This document shows positions 8,601 through 17,701 of a stretch of 64,000 nt of DNA, one piece after another. This DNA comes from Metallibacterium scheffleri. GTDB lineage: Bacteria; Pseudomonadota; Gammaproteobacteria; Xanthomonadales; Rhodanobacteraceae. The position numbers were made by a program, and so were the translations under genes. Below the pieces are notes generated by a model that did no database searches, was not told where the DNA came from, and was given only the letters and a program-made list of their open reading frames with translations. How positions within the stretch are numbered: position 1 is the first letter of the stretch; every line of letters starts with the position of its first letter. The stretch covers positions 852,001-916,000 of the forward strand of contig NZ_LDOS01000001.1 in the NCBI RefSeq assembly GCF_002077135.1. The letters run 5' to 3'.

Positions 8601-9287
8601 ATGCGCCAGCCCATCGTCATCGCACCATCGATTCTGTCCGCCGATTTCGCGCGTCTCGGCGCAGATGCGCAGAAAGCGCTGGATGCCGGCGCCGACTGGT
8701 TGCACTTCGATGTCATGGACAACCACTACGTGCCCAACCTCAGCATCGGTCCGCAGGTGTGCAAGGCGCTGCGTGACTACGGCATCAGCGCGCCGATCGA
8801 CGTGCACCTGATGGTGACTCCGGTGGATCGCATCGTGCCCGATTTCGCCGCTGCCGGCGCCACGCGCATCAGCTTTCACCCCGAGGCCAGCGCGCACGTC
8901 GATCGCACCCTGCAGTTGATCCGCAGTCATGGCTGCATGACCGGTCTGGTGCTCAATCCGGCCACGCCGCTGCAGTGGCTGGACTGGACGTTGCATCAAC
9001 TCGACCTGGTGCTGCTCATGTCGGTCAACCCTGGCTTCGGCGGGCAGGCGTTCATCCCCGCCACGCTGGACAAGCTGCGCGTGGTGCGCGCGCGCATCGA
9101 CAGCAGTGGCCGCGACGTGCGGCTGGAGGTGGACGGCGGCATCAACCACGACACCATCGGCGCCGCCGCTGGCGCCGGCGCCGACACCTTCGTCGCCGGC
9201 AGCGCCGTGTTCGGCAAGCCTGATTACCGCGCCGTCATCGGGGATTTGCGCGCGCGCGCCGCGGCGGCGGTCACGCAGCGCACATGA
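8601..9287 (+). CDS. rpe: Ribulose-phosphate 3-epimerase
   Basis: The 228-residue TIM-barrel enzyme interconverts ribulose-5-phosphate and xylulose-5-phosphate in the pentose phosphate pathway. It begins [20 protein letters not shown] and has the metal-site motifs [16 protein letters not shown] and [20 protein letters not shown] and the phosphate-binding LEVDGGIN follow. GGAG lies 8 bp before the ATG; the open frame extends 36 codons further upstream without conserved sequence. The stop overlaps the next gene's ATG (ATGA). The other oxidative and non-oxidative pentose phosphate genes lie in a separate cluster at 29-37 kb, so this enzyme complements that module. Confidence 0.95.
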   Translation: MRQPIVIAPSILSADFARLGADAQKALDAGADWLHFDVMDNHYVPNLSIGPQVCKALRDYGISAPIDVHLMVTPVDRIVPDFAAAGATRISFHPEASAHVDRTLQLIRSHGCMTGLVLNPATPLQWLDWTLHQLDLVLLMSVNPGFGGQAFIPATLDKLRVVRARIDSSGRDVRLEVDGGINHDTIGAAAGAGADTFVAGSAVFGKPDYRAVIGDLRARAAAAVTQRT

Positions 9288-9520
9288 ACAACGCGCCCAC
9301 CCTGGAAAGTGTCCTCACCTGCCCGCAGTGCGCCGGACAGAGCGCACAGGTCATGCCGACCGACCGTTGCCAGTTCTTCTTCGAGTGTCCGCACTGCCAC
9401 GCCCTGTTGCGCCCCAGGGCGGGCGACTGCTGCGTGTTCTGCTCGTACGGTTCGGTGCCGTGCCTGCCGGTGCAGCTCGCGCGTGCCGCGGGCGAGTCAT
9501 CGCCCAAGCGCTGCTGCTGA
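9284..9520 (+). CDS. Small cysteine-rich GDCCVxC-domain protein
   Basis: The 78-residue product has two CxxC-type pairs (LTCPQC and [10 protein letters not shown]) and then the signature [14 protein letters not shown]. This is the GDCCVxC family of small proteins, often found beside mercury or other metal-resistance genes. Its function is not established; the cysteines suggest metal binding. Here it overlaps rpe by 4 bp (ATGA) and sits 55 bp before trpE, so it is probably co-expressed with rpe rather than with any resistance gene. I see no merR or transporter next to it. Confidence 0.8.
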   Translation: MNNAPTLESVLTCPQCAGQSAQVMPTDRCQFFFECPHCHALLRPRAGDCCVFCSYGSVPCLPVQLARAAGESSPKRCC

Positions 9521-9575
9521 CGCCACGCGACGGCGCTGCTATCGTGCTGCGTTCGCTTCGGGTCCATCGCACGCC

Positions 9576-11051
9576 GTGATCACCTCAGCCGAGTTCGACG
9601 CCCTCGCCGCGCAGGGCCATACCCGCATTCCCGTGGTGCGCGAGGTGTTTTCCGATCTGGATACGCCGCTGTCGGTGTATCTGAAGCTGGCCGACGGGCC
9701 GCACACGTTCCTCTTCGAGTCGGTCGAGGGTGGCGAGTCCTGGGGGCGCTATTCGATCATTGGTCTGCCGGCGCGGCGCGTGTACACGCTGCGCGCGGGT
9801 GTGCTGGAAACCAGCGAGCTGGGCGAGGTAGTCGCGCGCGACACGCCGGCCGACCCGCTGGCCGCCATCGAGCAGTTGCGCGCTGGCTTCAAGGTGCCAC
9901 GCCTGCCGGGCCTGCCGGCGTTCACCGGTGGACTGGTCGGGTATTTCGGCTTCGAGTGCATCGGCTACATCGAGCCGCGCCTGCTGCGCACCGACATGCC
10001 CGACTTGCTGGGTACGCCCGACGCGCTGTTGATGCTGGCCGAGGAAGTGGCCGTGTTCGACAATCTGCGCGGGCGCCTGTTCCTGATCGTGCACGCCGAC
10101 CCGGCGTTGCCGCAGGCCTGGCGCCGCGCCGTGCGGCGCCTGGATGAGCTGGCGTTTCGTCTGCGCCACGCGGGATCTGCCTATCCGGAAACGCAGCGTG
10201 CCAAGCCGCTGGCCGAGGCCGATTTCAAATCCGGTTTCAGCCGCGCCGGTTACGAGGCGCTGGTCGAGCGCGCCAGGGAGTACATCCGTGCCGGCGATAT
10301 TTTCCAGGTGGTGCCCTCGCAGCGTCTCAGCGTGCCGTTCGATGGGCGCCCGGTGGATGTGTACCGGGCATTACGCGCACTCAATCCCTCGCCGTACATG
10401 TATTTCATCGATCTTGGTGCTACCCAGATTGTCGGTTCCTCGCCCGAGATCCTGGTGCGTGTGCAAGACGGCAAGGTGGTGCTGCGCCCGATTGCCGGCA
10501 CGCGCCGTCGTGGCGCCACGGCGGATGAAGACCAGATGTTGGCCGAAGAGCTGTTGGCCGATCCCAAGGAGCGTGCCGAGCATCTGATGCTGATCGATCT
10601 GGGCCGCAACGATGTGGGTCGCGTCAGCGTCACCGGCAGCGTGCATGTGACCGAGTCCTTCGTCATCGAGCGCTATTCGCATGTCATGCACATCGTTTCG
10701 CAGGTCGAGGGCACGCTGGCGCCGGGGCTGGGTTACATGGATGCGCTCAAGGCCAGCTTCCCGGCGGGCACCGTCTCGGGCGCGCCCAAGATCCGCGCGC
10801 TGGAGATCATCCAGGAGCTGGAGCCGCACCGGCGCAATGTGTACGCCGGCGCGGTCGGCTGGATCGGCTGGTGGGGCGATGGCGATACGGCCATCGCCAT
10901 CCGTACCGCGGTGATCCAGGACGGCCAGTTGCACGTGCAGGCCGGCGGTGGCGTGGTGTACGACTCCGACCCGGCCGCCGAGTGGGAAGAAACCATGAAC
11001 AAGGGCCGTGCCCTGTTCCGCGCCGTGGCGCAAGCCGCGCAGGGGCTGTGA
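9576..11051 (+). CDS. trpE: Anthranilate synthase component I
   Basis: The 491-residue product converts chorismate and ammonia or glutamine to anthranilate, the first step of tryptophan synthesis. The N-terminal half has a regulatory segment of the kind that binds tryptophan ([19 protein letters not shown]). The catalytic half contains [27 protein letters not shown] and the chorismate-binding [11 protein letters not shown]. The GTG at 9576 gives the usual family length of about 490. The longer open frame from 9309 covers the previous gene in another frame and is not used. It begins trpE-G-D-C. I could not identify a trp leader peptide or attenuator in the short upstream gap. Confidence 0.95.
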   Translation: MITSAEFDALAAQGHTRIPVVREVFSDLDTPLSVYLKLADGPHTFLFESVEGGESWGRYSIIGLPARRVYTLRAGVLETSELGEVVARDTPADPLAAIEQLRAGFKVPRLPGLPAFTGGLVGYFGFECIGYIEPRLLRTDMPDLLGTPDALLMLAEEVAVFDNLRGRLFLIVHADPALPQAWRRAVRRLDELAFRLRHAGSAYPETQRAKPLAEADFKSGFSRAGYEALVERAREYIRAGDIFQVVPSQRLSVPFDGRPVDVYRALRALNPSPYMYFIDLGATQIVGSSPEILVRVQDGKVVLRPIAGTRRRGATADEDQMLAEELLADPKERAEHLMLIDLGRNDVGRVSVTGSVHVTESFVIERYSHVMHIVSQVEGTLAPGLGYMDALKASFPAGTVSGAPKIRALEIIQELEPHRRNVYAGAVGWIGWWGDGDTAIAIRTAVIQDGQLHVQAGGGVVYDSDPAAEWEETMNKGRALFRAVAQAAQGL

Positions 11052-11052
11052 C

Positions 11053-11631
11053 GTGCTGCTGCTGATCGACAATTACGACAGCTTCACCTGGAACCTGGCG
11101 CAGTATTTCGGCGAGCTGGGCGTGGAGGTGAAGGTGGTGCGCAATGACGCCATCGACGTTGCCGGCATGCGCGCGTTGCGGCCCGGGTACATCGTGATTT
11201 CGCCGGGGCCGGGTACACCCGGCGAAGCGGGTGTGTCGCTGCAGCTGTTGCGCCAGCTCGGCGGCAGCGTGCCGATCCTCGGCGTATGCCTGGGGCACCA
11301 GGCGATCGGCCAGGCGTTTGGCGCTGCGGTGGTGCGCGCGCCGCAGATCATGCACGGCAAGACCTCGCGTATCCGCCATGCCGGCACGGGCGTGTTCGCC
11401 GGCTTGCCGGATGGGTTTACCGCGACGCGCTACCACTCGCTGGTGGTGGCGCCGGAATCGCTGCCCGACTGTCTGCAGATCAGCGCGTGGAGCGAATATC
11501 CCGACGGCACGCGCGAGGCGATCATGGGCCTGCGCCACAAGACGCTGCCGATCCAGGGCGTGCAGTTTCACCCTGAATCCATCGCCACGCAGCACGGCCA
11601 CGCGCTGCTGCGCAATTTCCTGGATACCTGA
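11053..11631 (+). CDS. trpG: Anthranilate synthase glutaminase component II
   Basis: The 192-residue class I glutamine amidotransferase supplies ammonia to TrpE. It begins [19 protein letters not shown] and has ISPGPGTP, the nucleophile motif [14 protein letters not shown] and the catalytic QFHPESIAT. The GTG at 11053 follows the trpE stop with one base between them; the extra N-terminal residues of the longer open frame lie inside trpE. Subunits of this kind also serve para-aminobenzoate synthesis in many bacteria; its place between trpE and trpD argues for tryptophan as the main job. Confidence 0.95.
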   Translation: MLLLIDNYDSFTWNLAQYFGELGVEVKVVRNDAIDVAGMRALRPGYIVISPGPGTPGEAGVSLQLLRQLGGSVPILGVCLGHQAIGQAFGAAVVRAPQIMHGKTSRIRHAGTGVFAGLPDGFTATRYHSLVVAPESLPDCLQISAWSEYPDGTREAIMGLRHKTLPIQGVQFHPESIATQHGHALLRNFLDT

Positions 11632-11636
11632 AGGCC

Positions 11637-12686
11637 ATGAAATCCGTCACCATCACGCCGCACGAGGCGCTGCAACGCACGATCGAGCACCGCGAGATCT
11701 TTCACGACGAGATGATCGACCTGATGCGCCAGATCATGCGCGGCGAGGTGCCGCCGGCGCTGACCGCAGCCATCGTCGTCGGCTTGCGCGTGAAGAAGGA
11801 AACCGTGGGCGAGATCACCGGCGCGGCGCGCGTGATGCGCGAGCTGGCGGTACGCGTGCCGACCCCGGCGTATGCGCATTTCATCGACATCGTGGGTACC
11901 GGCGGCGATGGCGCGCACAGCTTCAACATCTCCACCGCCAGCATGTTCGTGGCCGCGGCCGCGGGTGCACGCGTGGCCAAGCACGGCAACCGCGGCGTGT
12001 CCTCGAAGTCGGGCAGCGCCGATGTGCTCGAGGCACTGGGTGCGCGCATCGACCTGGCGCCGCAGCAGGTCGCGCAATGCCTGGCCGAAACCGGTATCGG
12101 TTTCATGTTCGCGCCCAACCATCATCCGGCGATGAAAGCGGTCGCGCCGGTGCGGCGCGAGCTGGGCGTGCGCACCATCTTCAACATCCTCGGCCCGCTG
12201 ACCAATCCGGCGGCTGCGCCGAACATCCTGATGGGCGTGTTCCATCCCGACCTGGTTGGCATCCAGGTGCGCGTGCTGCAGCAGCTTGGCGTGCAGCGCG
12301 CCATGGTGGTGTACGGCAAGGATGGGCTGGACGAGATTTCCCTCGGTGGCGCCACCTTGGTGGGTGAACTGCGCGAGGGCGCGGTGCACGAGTACGAACT
12401 GGAGCCGGAAGATTTCGGCTTCAGCATGGCCTCCAGCCGCAACCTGCGCGTGGACGATGCGCAGGCCTCGCGCGGGCTGCTGCTGGCGGCGCTGGAAAAC
12501 CGCCACGCCATCGCGCGTGACGTGGTGCTGTTGAATGCCGGCGCCGCGCTGTATGTCGCCGGACTTGCCGCGGACCTTGGTGCTGGCATCGCGCGCGCGC
12601 GCGCCGCCATCGACAACGGTGACGCACGTGCGCGCGTGGATGATTTCGTGGCCGCCACACAACGGCTCAAAGGCGTGGCGGCATGA
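11637..12686 (+). CDS. trpD: Anthranilate phosphoribosyltransferase
   Basis: The 349-residue enzyme transfers phosphoribose from PRPP to anthranilate. The glycine-rich PRPP loop [14 protein letters not shown] is present, followed by [20 protein letters not shown] and the anthranilate-site region [11 protein letters not shown]. Length is normal for the family. It starts 5 bp after the trpG stop and overlaps trpC by 4 bp. Confidence 0.96.
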   Translation: MKSVTITPHEALQRTIEHREIFHDEMIDLMRQIMRGEVPPALTAAIVVGLRVKKETVGEITGAARVMRELAVRVPTPAYAHFIDIVGTGGDGAHSFNISTASMFVAAAAGARVAKHGNRGVSSKSGSADVLEALGARIDLAPQQVAQCLAETGIGFMFAPNHHPAMKAVAPVRRELGVRTIFNILGPLTNPAAAPNILMGVFHPDLVGIQVRVLQQLGVQRAMVVYGKDGLDEISLGGATLVGELREGAVHEYELEPEDFGFSMASSRNLRVDDAQASRGLLLAALENRHAIARDVVLLNAGAALYVAGLAADLGAGIARARAAIDNGDARARVDDFVAATQRLKGVAA

Positions 12687-13483
12687 ACGATGTTCTGCGG
12701 CGCATCCTCGCGCGCAAGGTCGAGGAGGTAAATGCGCGCCGCGCCGCGCTGCCACTGGCTGAGCTGGCAGCGCGCGCCCGCGCCGCGCCCGCGCCGCGCG
12801 CGTTCGCCGATGCGCTGATCGCGCGTGCGGCTGCGGGCTTGCCCGCGGTCATCGCCGAGATCAAGAAAGCCAGCCCCAGCGCAGGCGTGATCCGCGCCGA
12901 CTTCGATGTTGCCGCGATCGCGCGCAGCTATGCGGCAGGTGGTGCCACGTGCCTGTCGGTGCTGACCGATGTTGATTTTTTCCAGGGTAGCGATGCGTAT
13001 CTGCAGCAGGCATGCGCGGCCTGTGCGTTGCCGGTGTTGCGCAAGGATTTCGTCATCGATCCGTGGCAGGTGTACGAGGCGCGCGCACTGGGCGCCGATT
13101 GCATCCTGCTGATCGTGGCCGCACTGGGTGACGGCGCACTGCTGGAGCTGAGCCTGTTGGCCAGCGAGCTGGATCTGGATGTGCTGGTCGAGGTGCATGA
13201 CGGCGCCGAACTGGAGTGCGCGCTGGATTTGCCGGTGCGTCTGATCGGCGTCAACAACCGCGATCTGCGTAGCTTCGAAACGCATTTGGACACCACTCTG
13301 CAGCTGCGCACGCGCGTGCCTGCCGAGCGCCTGCTGGTCAGCGAGAGCGGCATTCGCACGGGTGCGGACGTGGCTTTGCTGCGCGCCGCCGGCGTGCAGG
13401 CGTTTCTGGTCGGCGAGACCTGCATGCGCGCCGTCGATCCGGGCGCTGAACTGGCGCGCCTGTTCGCGGTCGAGCGCGCATGA
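12683..13483 (+). CDS. trpC: Indole-3-glycerol phosphate synthase
   Basis: The 266-residue TIM-barrel enzyme closes the indole ring. Catalytic elements are [15 protein letters not shown] (Lys), [18 protein letters not shown] and the phosphate-binding [11 protein letters not shown] and GETCMRA. It is the separate monofunctional form, not fused to TrpF. It overlaps trpD upstream and the HAD gene downstream by 4 bp each. trpF, trpB and trpA are not in this window. Confidence 0.96.
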   Translation: MNDVLRRILARKVEEVNARRAALPLAELAARARAAPAPRAFADALIARAAAGLPAVIAEIKKASPSAGVIRADFDVAAIARSYAAGGATCLSVLTDVDFFQGSDAYLQQACAACALPVLRKDFVIDPWQVYEARALGADCILLIVAALGDGALLELSLLASELDLDVLVEVHDGAELECALDLPVRLIGVNNRDLRSFETHLDTTLQLRTRVPAERLLVSESGIRTGADVALLRAAGVQAFLVGETCMRAVDPGAELARLFAVERA

Positions 13484-14169
13484 GTATTCCGGCTGAGACC
13501 GGCGTGGCCGCATCCGCGCCGTGCACCGTGCTGTTTGATTTCGACGGCGTGCTGGTGCGCGGTGACAGCTTCAGCCATTTCCTGTGGAAGCGCTTTCGGC
13601 TTCAGCCCTGGCGCGCACTGCTGTTGCTGCCGACGCTGCCGCTGGCGCCCGTGGCGCTCAACCGGCACGGGCGCTGGTGGTTGGTGCGCTGGCTGGTGCG
13701 TGTCGCGTTGCTGGGACTGGATCAGGCGCAGTACCGCGTGGTCGTTGAATCACACGCGCGCGTGCAGGCATTGCGGCGCGGTGCGTTTCTGCGCGACGCG
13801 GTCAGCAGTTTGCGCCGACACCTGCTGCGTGGTGATCGCGTGGTCATCGTCACCGGCTGCGAGGAGCATCTGGCGCGCGCGCTGCTCGATGCGGTCGGGC
13901 TGGATGACATTGAACTGGTCGCCTCGCAATTGCGTCCGGGCGTGCTTGGCATGAGATCCGACGTGCACAACGTCGGCGCCGAGAAGGTTCGGCAACTCGC
14001 CCGCCACGGCATCGCGCCGCCGTGGGCCTGCGCGTATAGCGATGCGGGTGTCGATCTGCCGATACTTGCCGCGGCCGAGGCCGCCGTGCTGGTGAATCCC
14101 GACGCAGCGCTGCGCATGCGCATGCAGGCGCGCCTGGGTGATCGTTATGCCGAAGTCGACTGGGGTTGA
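13480..14169 (+). CDS. HAD-IB family phosphatase
   Basis: The 229-residue product has the HAD core: motif [14 protein letters not shown] with the nucleophile Asp and a second Asp two residues on, motif [15 protein letters not shown], and motif [17 protein letters not shown] helical cap with a hydrophobic stretch ([15 protein letters not shown]) lies after motif I. This places it in subfamily IB, near phosphoserine-phosphatase-like proteins. The substrate is unknown. The ATG overlaps the trpC stop, so it is the last gene of the trp group. The same neighbour is found between trpC and clp in xanthomonads. Confidence 0.82.
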   Translation: MSIPAETGVAASAPCTVLFDFDGVLVRGDSFSHFLWKRFRLQPWRALLLLPTLPLAPVALNRHGRWWLVRWLVRVALLGLDQAQYRVVVESHARVQALRRGAFLRDAVSSLRRHLLRGDRVVIVTGCEEHLARALLDAVGLDDIELVASQLRPGVLGMRSDVHNVGAEKVRQLARHGIAPPWACAYSDAGVDLPILAAAEAAVLVNPDAALRMRMQARLGDRYAEVDWG

Positions 14170-14178
14170 TGCCAGCGC

Positions 14179-14871
14179 TCAGCGCGTACCCAGCACCACC
14201 ACGGTCTTGCCGGAGACGTGGATCATGCCGCGCTCTTCGAGTTGCTTGAGCACGCGCCCGGCCATCTCCCGCGAGCAGCCGACGATGCGCGACAGTTCCT
14301 GTCGCGAGATGCGGATCTGGGTGCCATCGGGATGGGTCAGCGCGTCCGGTTCCAGGCACAGGTCCAGCAGCGTGCGACTGATGCGGTGGGATACATCCAT
14401 GAAAGCCAGGCGACTGGCCTGACGCGACGCGCGCAGCAGGCGTGAGCTGAGTTGCGTGCCGATCAGGAACAGCAGCTTCGGGCATTCCTCGTGCAGACTG
14501 GTGGCGAACAGCTGGAACAGGCGCTCGTAGCTGATCTCTGCCAATTCGCAATTGGCGCGGGTACGCACGGTGGTTTCGCGCTGGGTGGGCTGGAAAAACA
14601 AACCGGTCTCGCCGATGAACTCGCCGCGATTGATGTAAGCCACGATCAACTCGCGTCCTTCATCGTCTTCGGTAAGCACGGTGACCGAACCCTCAACCAC
14701 GTAAAACAGTGTGGTAGGGGCATCGCCCGGGCGGATGATCGCGGTCTTTGGCGGATAGCGCCGCAGATGGCACTGCGCCAGGAAACGTTCCATCGATTCA
14801 GGATCGGGTGCCAGCGCGGCCGGCGCCTGACTGCGGCGAAAATTTTCCTGCAACAGGTATTTAAGGCTCAC
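14179..14871 (-). CDS. clp: CRP-like transcription factor Clp
   Basis: With the GTG start at 14871, preceded by GGGAGG, the product is 230 residues, the length of Xanthomonas Clp. It has a cyclic-nucleotide-binding-like beta barrel (about 30-130, with FRPGD-like IIRPGDAPTTLFYVVEGS) and a dimerisation helix. A winged helix-turn-helix near the C terminus includes RISRQELSRIVGCSREMAGR and ends GKTVVVLGTR. In Xanthomonas, Clp binds c-di-GMP and controls virulence, motility and exoenzyme genes; the same regulation here is inference. The long open frame upstream adds 19 residues without conservation. It converges with the HAD gene and diverges from speD. Confidence 0.93.
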   Translation of the reverse strand: MSLKYLLQENFRRSQAPAALAPDPESMERFLAQCHLRRYPPKTAIIRPGDAPTTLFYVVEGSVTVLTEDDEGRELIVAYINRGEFIGETGLFFQPTQRETTVRTRANCELAEISYERLFQLFATSLHEECPKLLFLIGTQLSSRLLRASRQASRLAFMDVSHRISRTLLDLCLEPDALTHPDGTQIRISRQELSRIVGCSREMAGRVLKQLEERGMIHVSGKTVVVLGTR

Positions 14872-14948
14872 GCGACCTCCCTGACTGGGCGCACGGCTGC
14901 GCATCACAGAACCGCATTCTGACAGCAAAGAAATGCAACCGGCATCTA

Positions 14949-14978
14949 TTCAAGTCCTGCCAGCCAAGGCGATACTAT
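14949..14978 (+). promoter_or_regulatory. Possible sigma70 promoter of speD
   Basis: TTCAAG at 14949-14954 and TACTAT at 14973-14978 are 18 bp apart in the 198-bp divergent region between clp and speD, about 90 bp before the speD start. The -35 box is weak, so this is a position-based suggestion. Confidence 0.35.
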
Positions 14979-15069
14979 AAGGCTGACCGAGCGCTGCGGC
15001 CGATGTGGCGCGGCATGCTCGCTGCTGCGTTGCGCGGCACATGCAGAACATTTCATCGAGGAAATCGCC

Positions 15070-15855
15070 GTGGTCATACCGCTGCCGCGTCTGCGCCTGC
15101 AAGGTTTCAACAATCTGACCAAGTCGCTGAGCTTCAACATCTACGACATCTGCTACGCGGTGTCCGAGGAACAGCGCCAGCGCTACATCGAGTACATCGA
15201 TGAGCAGTACGACGCCGACCGCCTGACCCAGATTCTCAGCGACGTTGCCGAGATCATTGGCGCCAACATCCTCAATGTCGCGCGCCAGGATTACGACCCG
15301 CAGGGTGCCTCGGTGACCATGCTGATCTCCGAGTATCCGGTGGTCGAGAAGCTGGGTCGCGACGTGATCTCCGGCGCCGTGGTCGCGCACATGGACAAGA
15401 GCCACATCACCGTGCACACCTATCCGGAAACGCATCCGCACAATGGTATCGCGACCTTTCGCGCGGATATCGATGTTTCCACCTGTGGTGTGATCTCGCC
15501 GCTGAAGGCGCTCAATTTCCTGATCGACAGCTTCGAGTCGGATATTGTCACCACGGACTATCGCGTGCGTGGTTTCACCCGCGACGTGAGGGGCAAGAAG
15601 CACTTCATCGACCACAAGATCAACTCGATCCAGGACTATCTCGCCAAGCACATTCAGCAGAAGTACGAGATGTTCGATGTCAACGTGTACCAGGAAAATA
15701 TTTTTCACACCAAGATGCACATCAAGGACTTCGATCTCGATACCTATCTGTTCGAGGCCAACGCATCGGATCTTTCCTTCAAGGACCGGCAGCGCATCGA
15801 AGTGCTGCTCAAGCGCGAGATCGAGGAGCTGTTCCACGGCCGCAATCTGATGTGA
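15070..15855 (+). CDS. speD: S-adenosylmethionine decarboxylase proenzyme (E. coli type)
   Basis: SpeD decarboxylates S-adenosylmethionine to supply aminopropyl groups for spermidine. The 261-residue proenzyme is of the long E. coli class. The self-cleavage site is visible as [14 protein letters not shown], with Lys110-Ser111 where serine becomes the pyruvoyl group. The conserved [18 protein letters not shown] carries the proton-donor Cys region. The GTG start at 15070 has GAGGAAA upstream at good spacing. Divergent from clp and convergent with coq7. No spermidine synthase gene is adjacent. Confidence 0.95.
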   Translation: MVIPLPRLRLQGFNNLTKSLSFNIYDICYAVSEEQRQRYIEYIDEQYDADRLTQILSDVAEIIGANILNVARQDYDPQGASVTMLISEYPVVEKLGRDVISGAVVAHMDKSHITVHTYPETHPHNGIATFRADIDVSTCGVISPLKALNFLIDSFESDIVTTDYRVRGFTRDVRGKKHFIDHKINSIQDYLAKHIQQKYEMFDVNVYQENIFHTKMHIKDFDLDTYLFEANASDLSFKDRQRIEVLLKREIEELFHGRNLM

Positions 15856-15874
15856 GCAGCGCAGGCAGCGCGGC

Positions 15875-16516
15875 TCAGATGCGGTAAGCCACGGCCTTCA
15901 TCAAAGTCGCGCTGAGGCGCATAACACGGGGTACTGGCCACGGCAGGGGTGTGCCGCCGCCGGCACTGGCCTGCCGGGCGTGACGCGCTTCATCCTGTTT
16001 CATCTGCTCGAGGATGGCGCGCGAAGCGTCGTCCGTGGCCGGCAGACGTTCCAGGTGAGACTGCAGATGCGCCTCGACCTGACGCTCGGTTTCGGCGACA
16101 AAACCCAGGCTGGGACCATCGCCTGCGCACGCGGCCAGCGCGCCCAGCACATAACTGCCGGCGTACCACAGCGGGTTGAACAGGCTCGGCCGGCTGTGCA
16201 ATTCGCGCAAACGTGCGCCGCACCAGGCGAGGTGATCGGCTTCTTCATCGGCTGCGTGCAGCAGGTGCGCGCGCGTTGTCGCGTTGCGCGCCAGCGCGGC
16301 CTGGCCCAGATATAGCGCTTGTGCGCATACCTCGCCGGTGTGATTGATGCGCATCAGCCCGGCGACATCGCGGCGCTCGGGTTCGCTCATGGGGGCCGGC
16401 TCCAGCCCGGCGGCCGGGCTGGAGCGTCGTGCAGCAGCGCTGGCGCCCAGGGTATCCAGCGCGTTGTTCAATACGATCAGCGCGCGATCCAGCGAGGTGT
16501 AGTGCGGTTCGAGCAT
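15875..16516 (-). CDS. coq7: Demethoxyubiquinone hydroxylase (ubiquinone synthesis)
   Basis: Coq7 performs the last ring hydroxylation of ubiquinone synthesis with a di-iron centre. The 213-residue product contains the expected metal ligands: RINHTGEVCAQALY, AADEEADHLAW, ETERQVEAHLQSHL and KQDEARHARQA. Hydrophobic SYVLGALAACAGD fits membrane association. The ATG at 16516 begins shortly before the conserved LDRALIVLNNALD; there is no clear Shine-Dalgarno, and the open frame continues 32 codons upstream, so the start is less sure than the identity. The clp-speD-coq7-rplM order is shared with xanthomonads. Confidence 0.92.
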   Translation of the reverse strand: MLEPHYTSLDRALIVLNNALDTLGASAAARRSSPAAGLEPAPMSEPERRDVAGLMRINHTGEVCAQALYLGQAALARNATTRAHLLHAADEEADHLAWCGARLRELHSRPSLFNPLWYAGSYVLGALAACAGDGPSLGFVAETERQVEAHLQSHLERLPATDDASRAILEQMKQDEARHARQASAGGGTPLPWPVPRVMRLSATLMKAVAYRI

Positions 16517-16661
16517 GGCGTGGGTCTTGAAGTCTCGGTTGAGTTCGGGCAACAAAGCCGCCTCAACCCGGCATGATAAGCCCATGCGCATCATCCAGGC
16601 CTGCGTCGGCAAGAGCCGCCCTGCTTGACTGTGCTACCTTAGGCGGTTGGAGCCAGCCGTT

Positions 16662-16683
16662 GGCTTCGGCTTGCGCCGAAGCC
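16662..16683 (+). promoter_or_regulatory. Perfect hairpin upstream of rplM
   Basis: GGCTTCGGC (16662-16670) and GCCGAAGCC (16675-16683) pair perfectly around a TTGC loop, 64 bp before rplM. A possible promoter, TTGCGC at 16671 and TAGACT at 16695, overlaps it. There is no U tract, so it is not a simple terminator. It could be a leader element of the L13-S9 operon if transcription starts upstream of it, or a remnant terminator. Confidence 0.35.
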
Positions 16684-16747
16684 GTGCGCGCAGCTAGACT
16701 TCCGCTTCTTATTTCGTCGATACCTGTGCCTCACGGGATGGTTTTTC

Positions 16748-17176
16748 ATGAAGACTTTCAGCGCCAAAGCCGAGAGCGTGCAGCGCGACTGGTTTGTGGT
16801 TGACGCCACCAACAAGACCCTCGGCCGCCTCTGTTCCGAAATTGCCTCGCGTCTGCGTGGCAAGCACAAACCTGTTTTCACGCCGCACGTCGACACCGGC
16901 GATTACATCGTGGTGGTCAACGCCGAGAAGATTGCCGTCACCGGCAACAAGCTCGAGGACAAGAACTATCACCGCTTTACCGGCTATGTCGGCAATCTCA
17001 AGACCACGCCGCTCAAGGACTTGCTGGCCAAGCATCCCGAGCGCGTGATCGAGATCGGCGTCAAGGGCATGCTGCCCAAGAATCCGCTGGGCCGCGCGAT
17101 GTATCGCAAGCTCAAGGTATACAGCGGCGCCGAGCACCCGCATGCCGCCCAGCAGCCGCAACCGCTGAACTTCTGA
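16748..17176 (+). CDS. rplM: 50S ribosomal protein L13
   Basis: The 142-residue protein is standard L13: [20 protein letters not shown] at the start, [24 protein letters not shown] in the middle and the L13 signature around [21 protein letters not shown]. It binds 23S rRNA early in large-subunit assembly. It is followed by rpsI after 8 bp, the classic two-gene operon. Confidence 0.98.
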   Translation: MKTFSAKAESVQRDWFVVDATNKTLGRLCSEIASRLRGKHKPVFTPHVDTGDYIVVVNAEKIAVTGNKLEDKNYHRFTGYVGNLKTTPLKDLLAKHPERVIEIGVKGMLPKNPLGRAMYRKLKVYSGAEHPHAAQQPQPLNF

Positions 17177-17184
17177 GGACACCC

Positions 17185-17580
17185 ATGGCCACCCTGCAAC
17201 AGAACTACGGCACCGGCCGTCGCAAGAGCTCAGCAGCCCGCGTGTTCCTGCGCAAGGGCAGCGGCGCAATCACCGTCAATGGCAAGTCGCTGGATACGTT
17301 CTTCGGGCGCGAGACCTCGCGCATGATCGTGCGTCAGCCGCTGGAACTGACCCAGATGACCGAGAAATTCGACATCATGGTCACGGTAGAGGGCGGTGGC
17401 ATCACCGGTCAGGCAGGTGCGATTCGCCTGGGCATTTCGCGTGCACTGGTCGAGTACGACGAAACCCTGAAGACGCCGCTGCGCAAGGCCGGGTTCATGA
17501 CCCGTGACGCGCGCGAAGTCGAGCGCAAGAAGGTTGGTCTGCACAAGGCGCGTCGCGCCACGCAGTTCTCCAAGCGCTGA
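17185..17580 (+). CDS. rpsI: 30S ribosomal protein S9
   Basis: The 131-residue protein is standard S9, with [14 protein letters not shown] at the N terminus and the basic C-terminal tail ending ATQFSKR, which reaches the P site of the ribosome. It has its own GAGGA ribosome site 5 bp before the ATG. It is the second gene of rplM-rpsI; tRNA-Gln follows 11 bp later and may be part of the same transcript. Confidence 0.98.
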   Translation: MATLQQNYGTGRRKSSAARVFLRKGSGAITVNGKSLDTFFGRETSRMIVRQPLELTQMTEKFDIMVTVEGGGITGQAGAIRLGISRALVEYDETLKTPLRKAGFMTRDAREVERKKVGLHKARRATQFSKR

Positions 17581-17591
17581 TTTCCCGCTTT

Positions 17592-17665
17592 TGGGAGATC
17601 GTCCAACGGTAGGACAACGGACTCTGACTCCGTTTATCTAGGTTCGAATCCTAGTCTCCCAGCCA
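17592..17665 (+). tRNA. tRNA-Gln (anticodon CUG)
   Basis: The cloverleaf is complete: acceptor TGGGAGA pairs with TCTCCCA, D stem GTCC/GGAC, anticodon stem ACGGA/TCCGT with loop CTCTGAC (anticodon CTG), and T stem CTAGG/CCTAG with loop TTCGAAT. The discriminator base is G and the CCA end is encoded. Confidence 0.95.
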
Positions 17666-17672
17666 GACTTCA

Positions 17673-17701
17673 AGGCCCCGCCTCCGCGGGGCTTCTCTTT
17701 T
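17673..17701 (+). terminator. Intrinsic terminator after tRNA-Gln, target of the group II intron
   Basis: GCCCCG (17675-17680) and CGGGGC (17687-17692), extended by flanking pairs, form the stem, and TTCTCTTTT follows as the T tract. The group II intron begins at the very next base, the typical insertion position of class C introns. Confidence 0.88.

Noticed and set aside
9521-9575. A trp attenuator or leader peptide before trpE
   Set aside because: The gap is 55 bp with no tandem Trp codons or paired stem-loops with a T tract.
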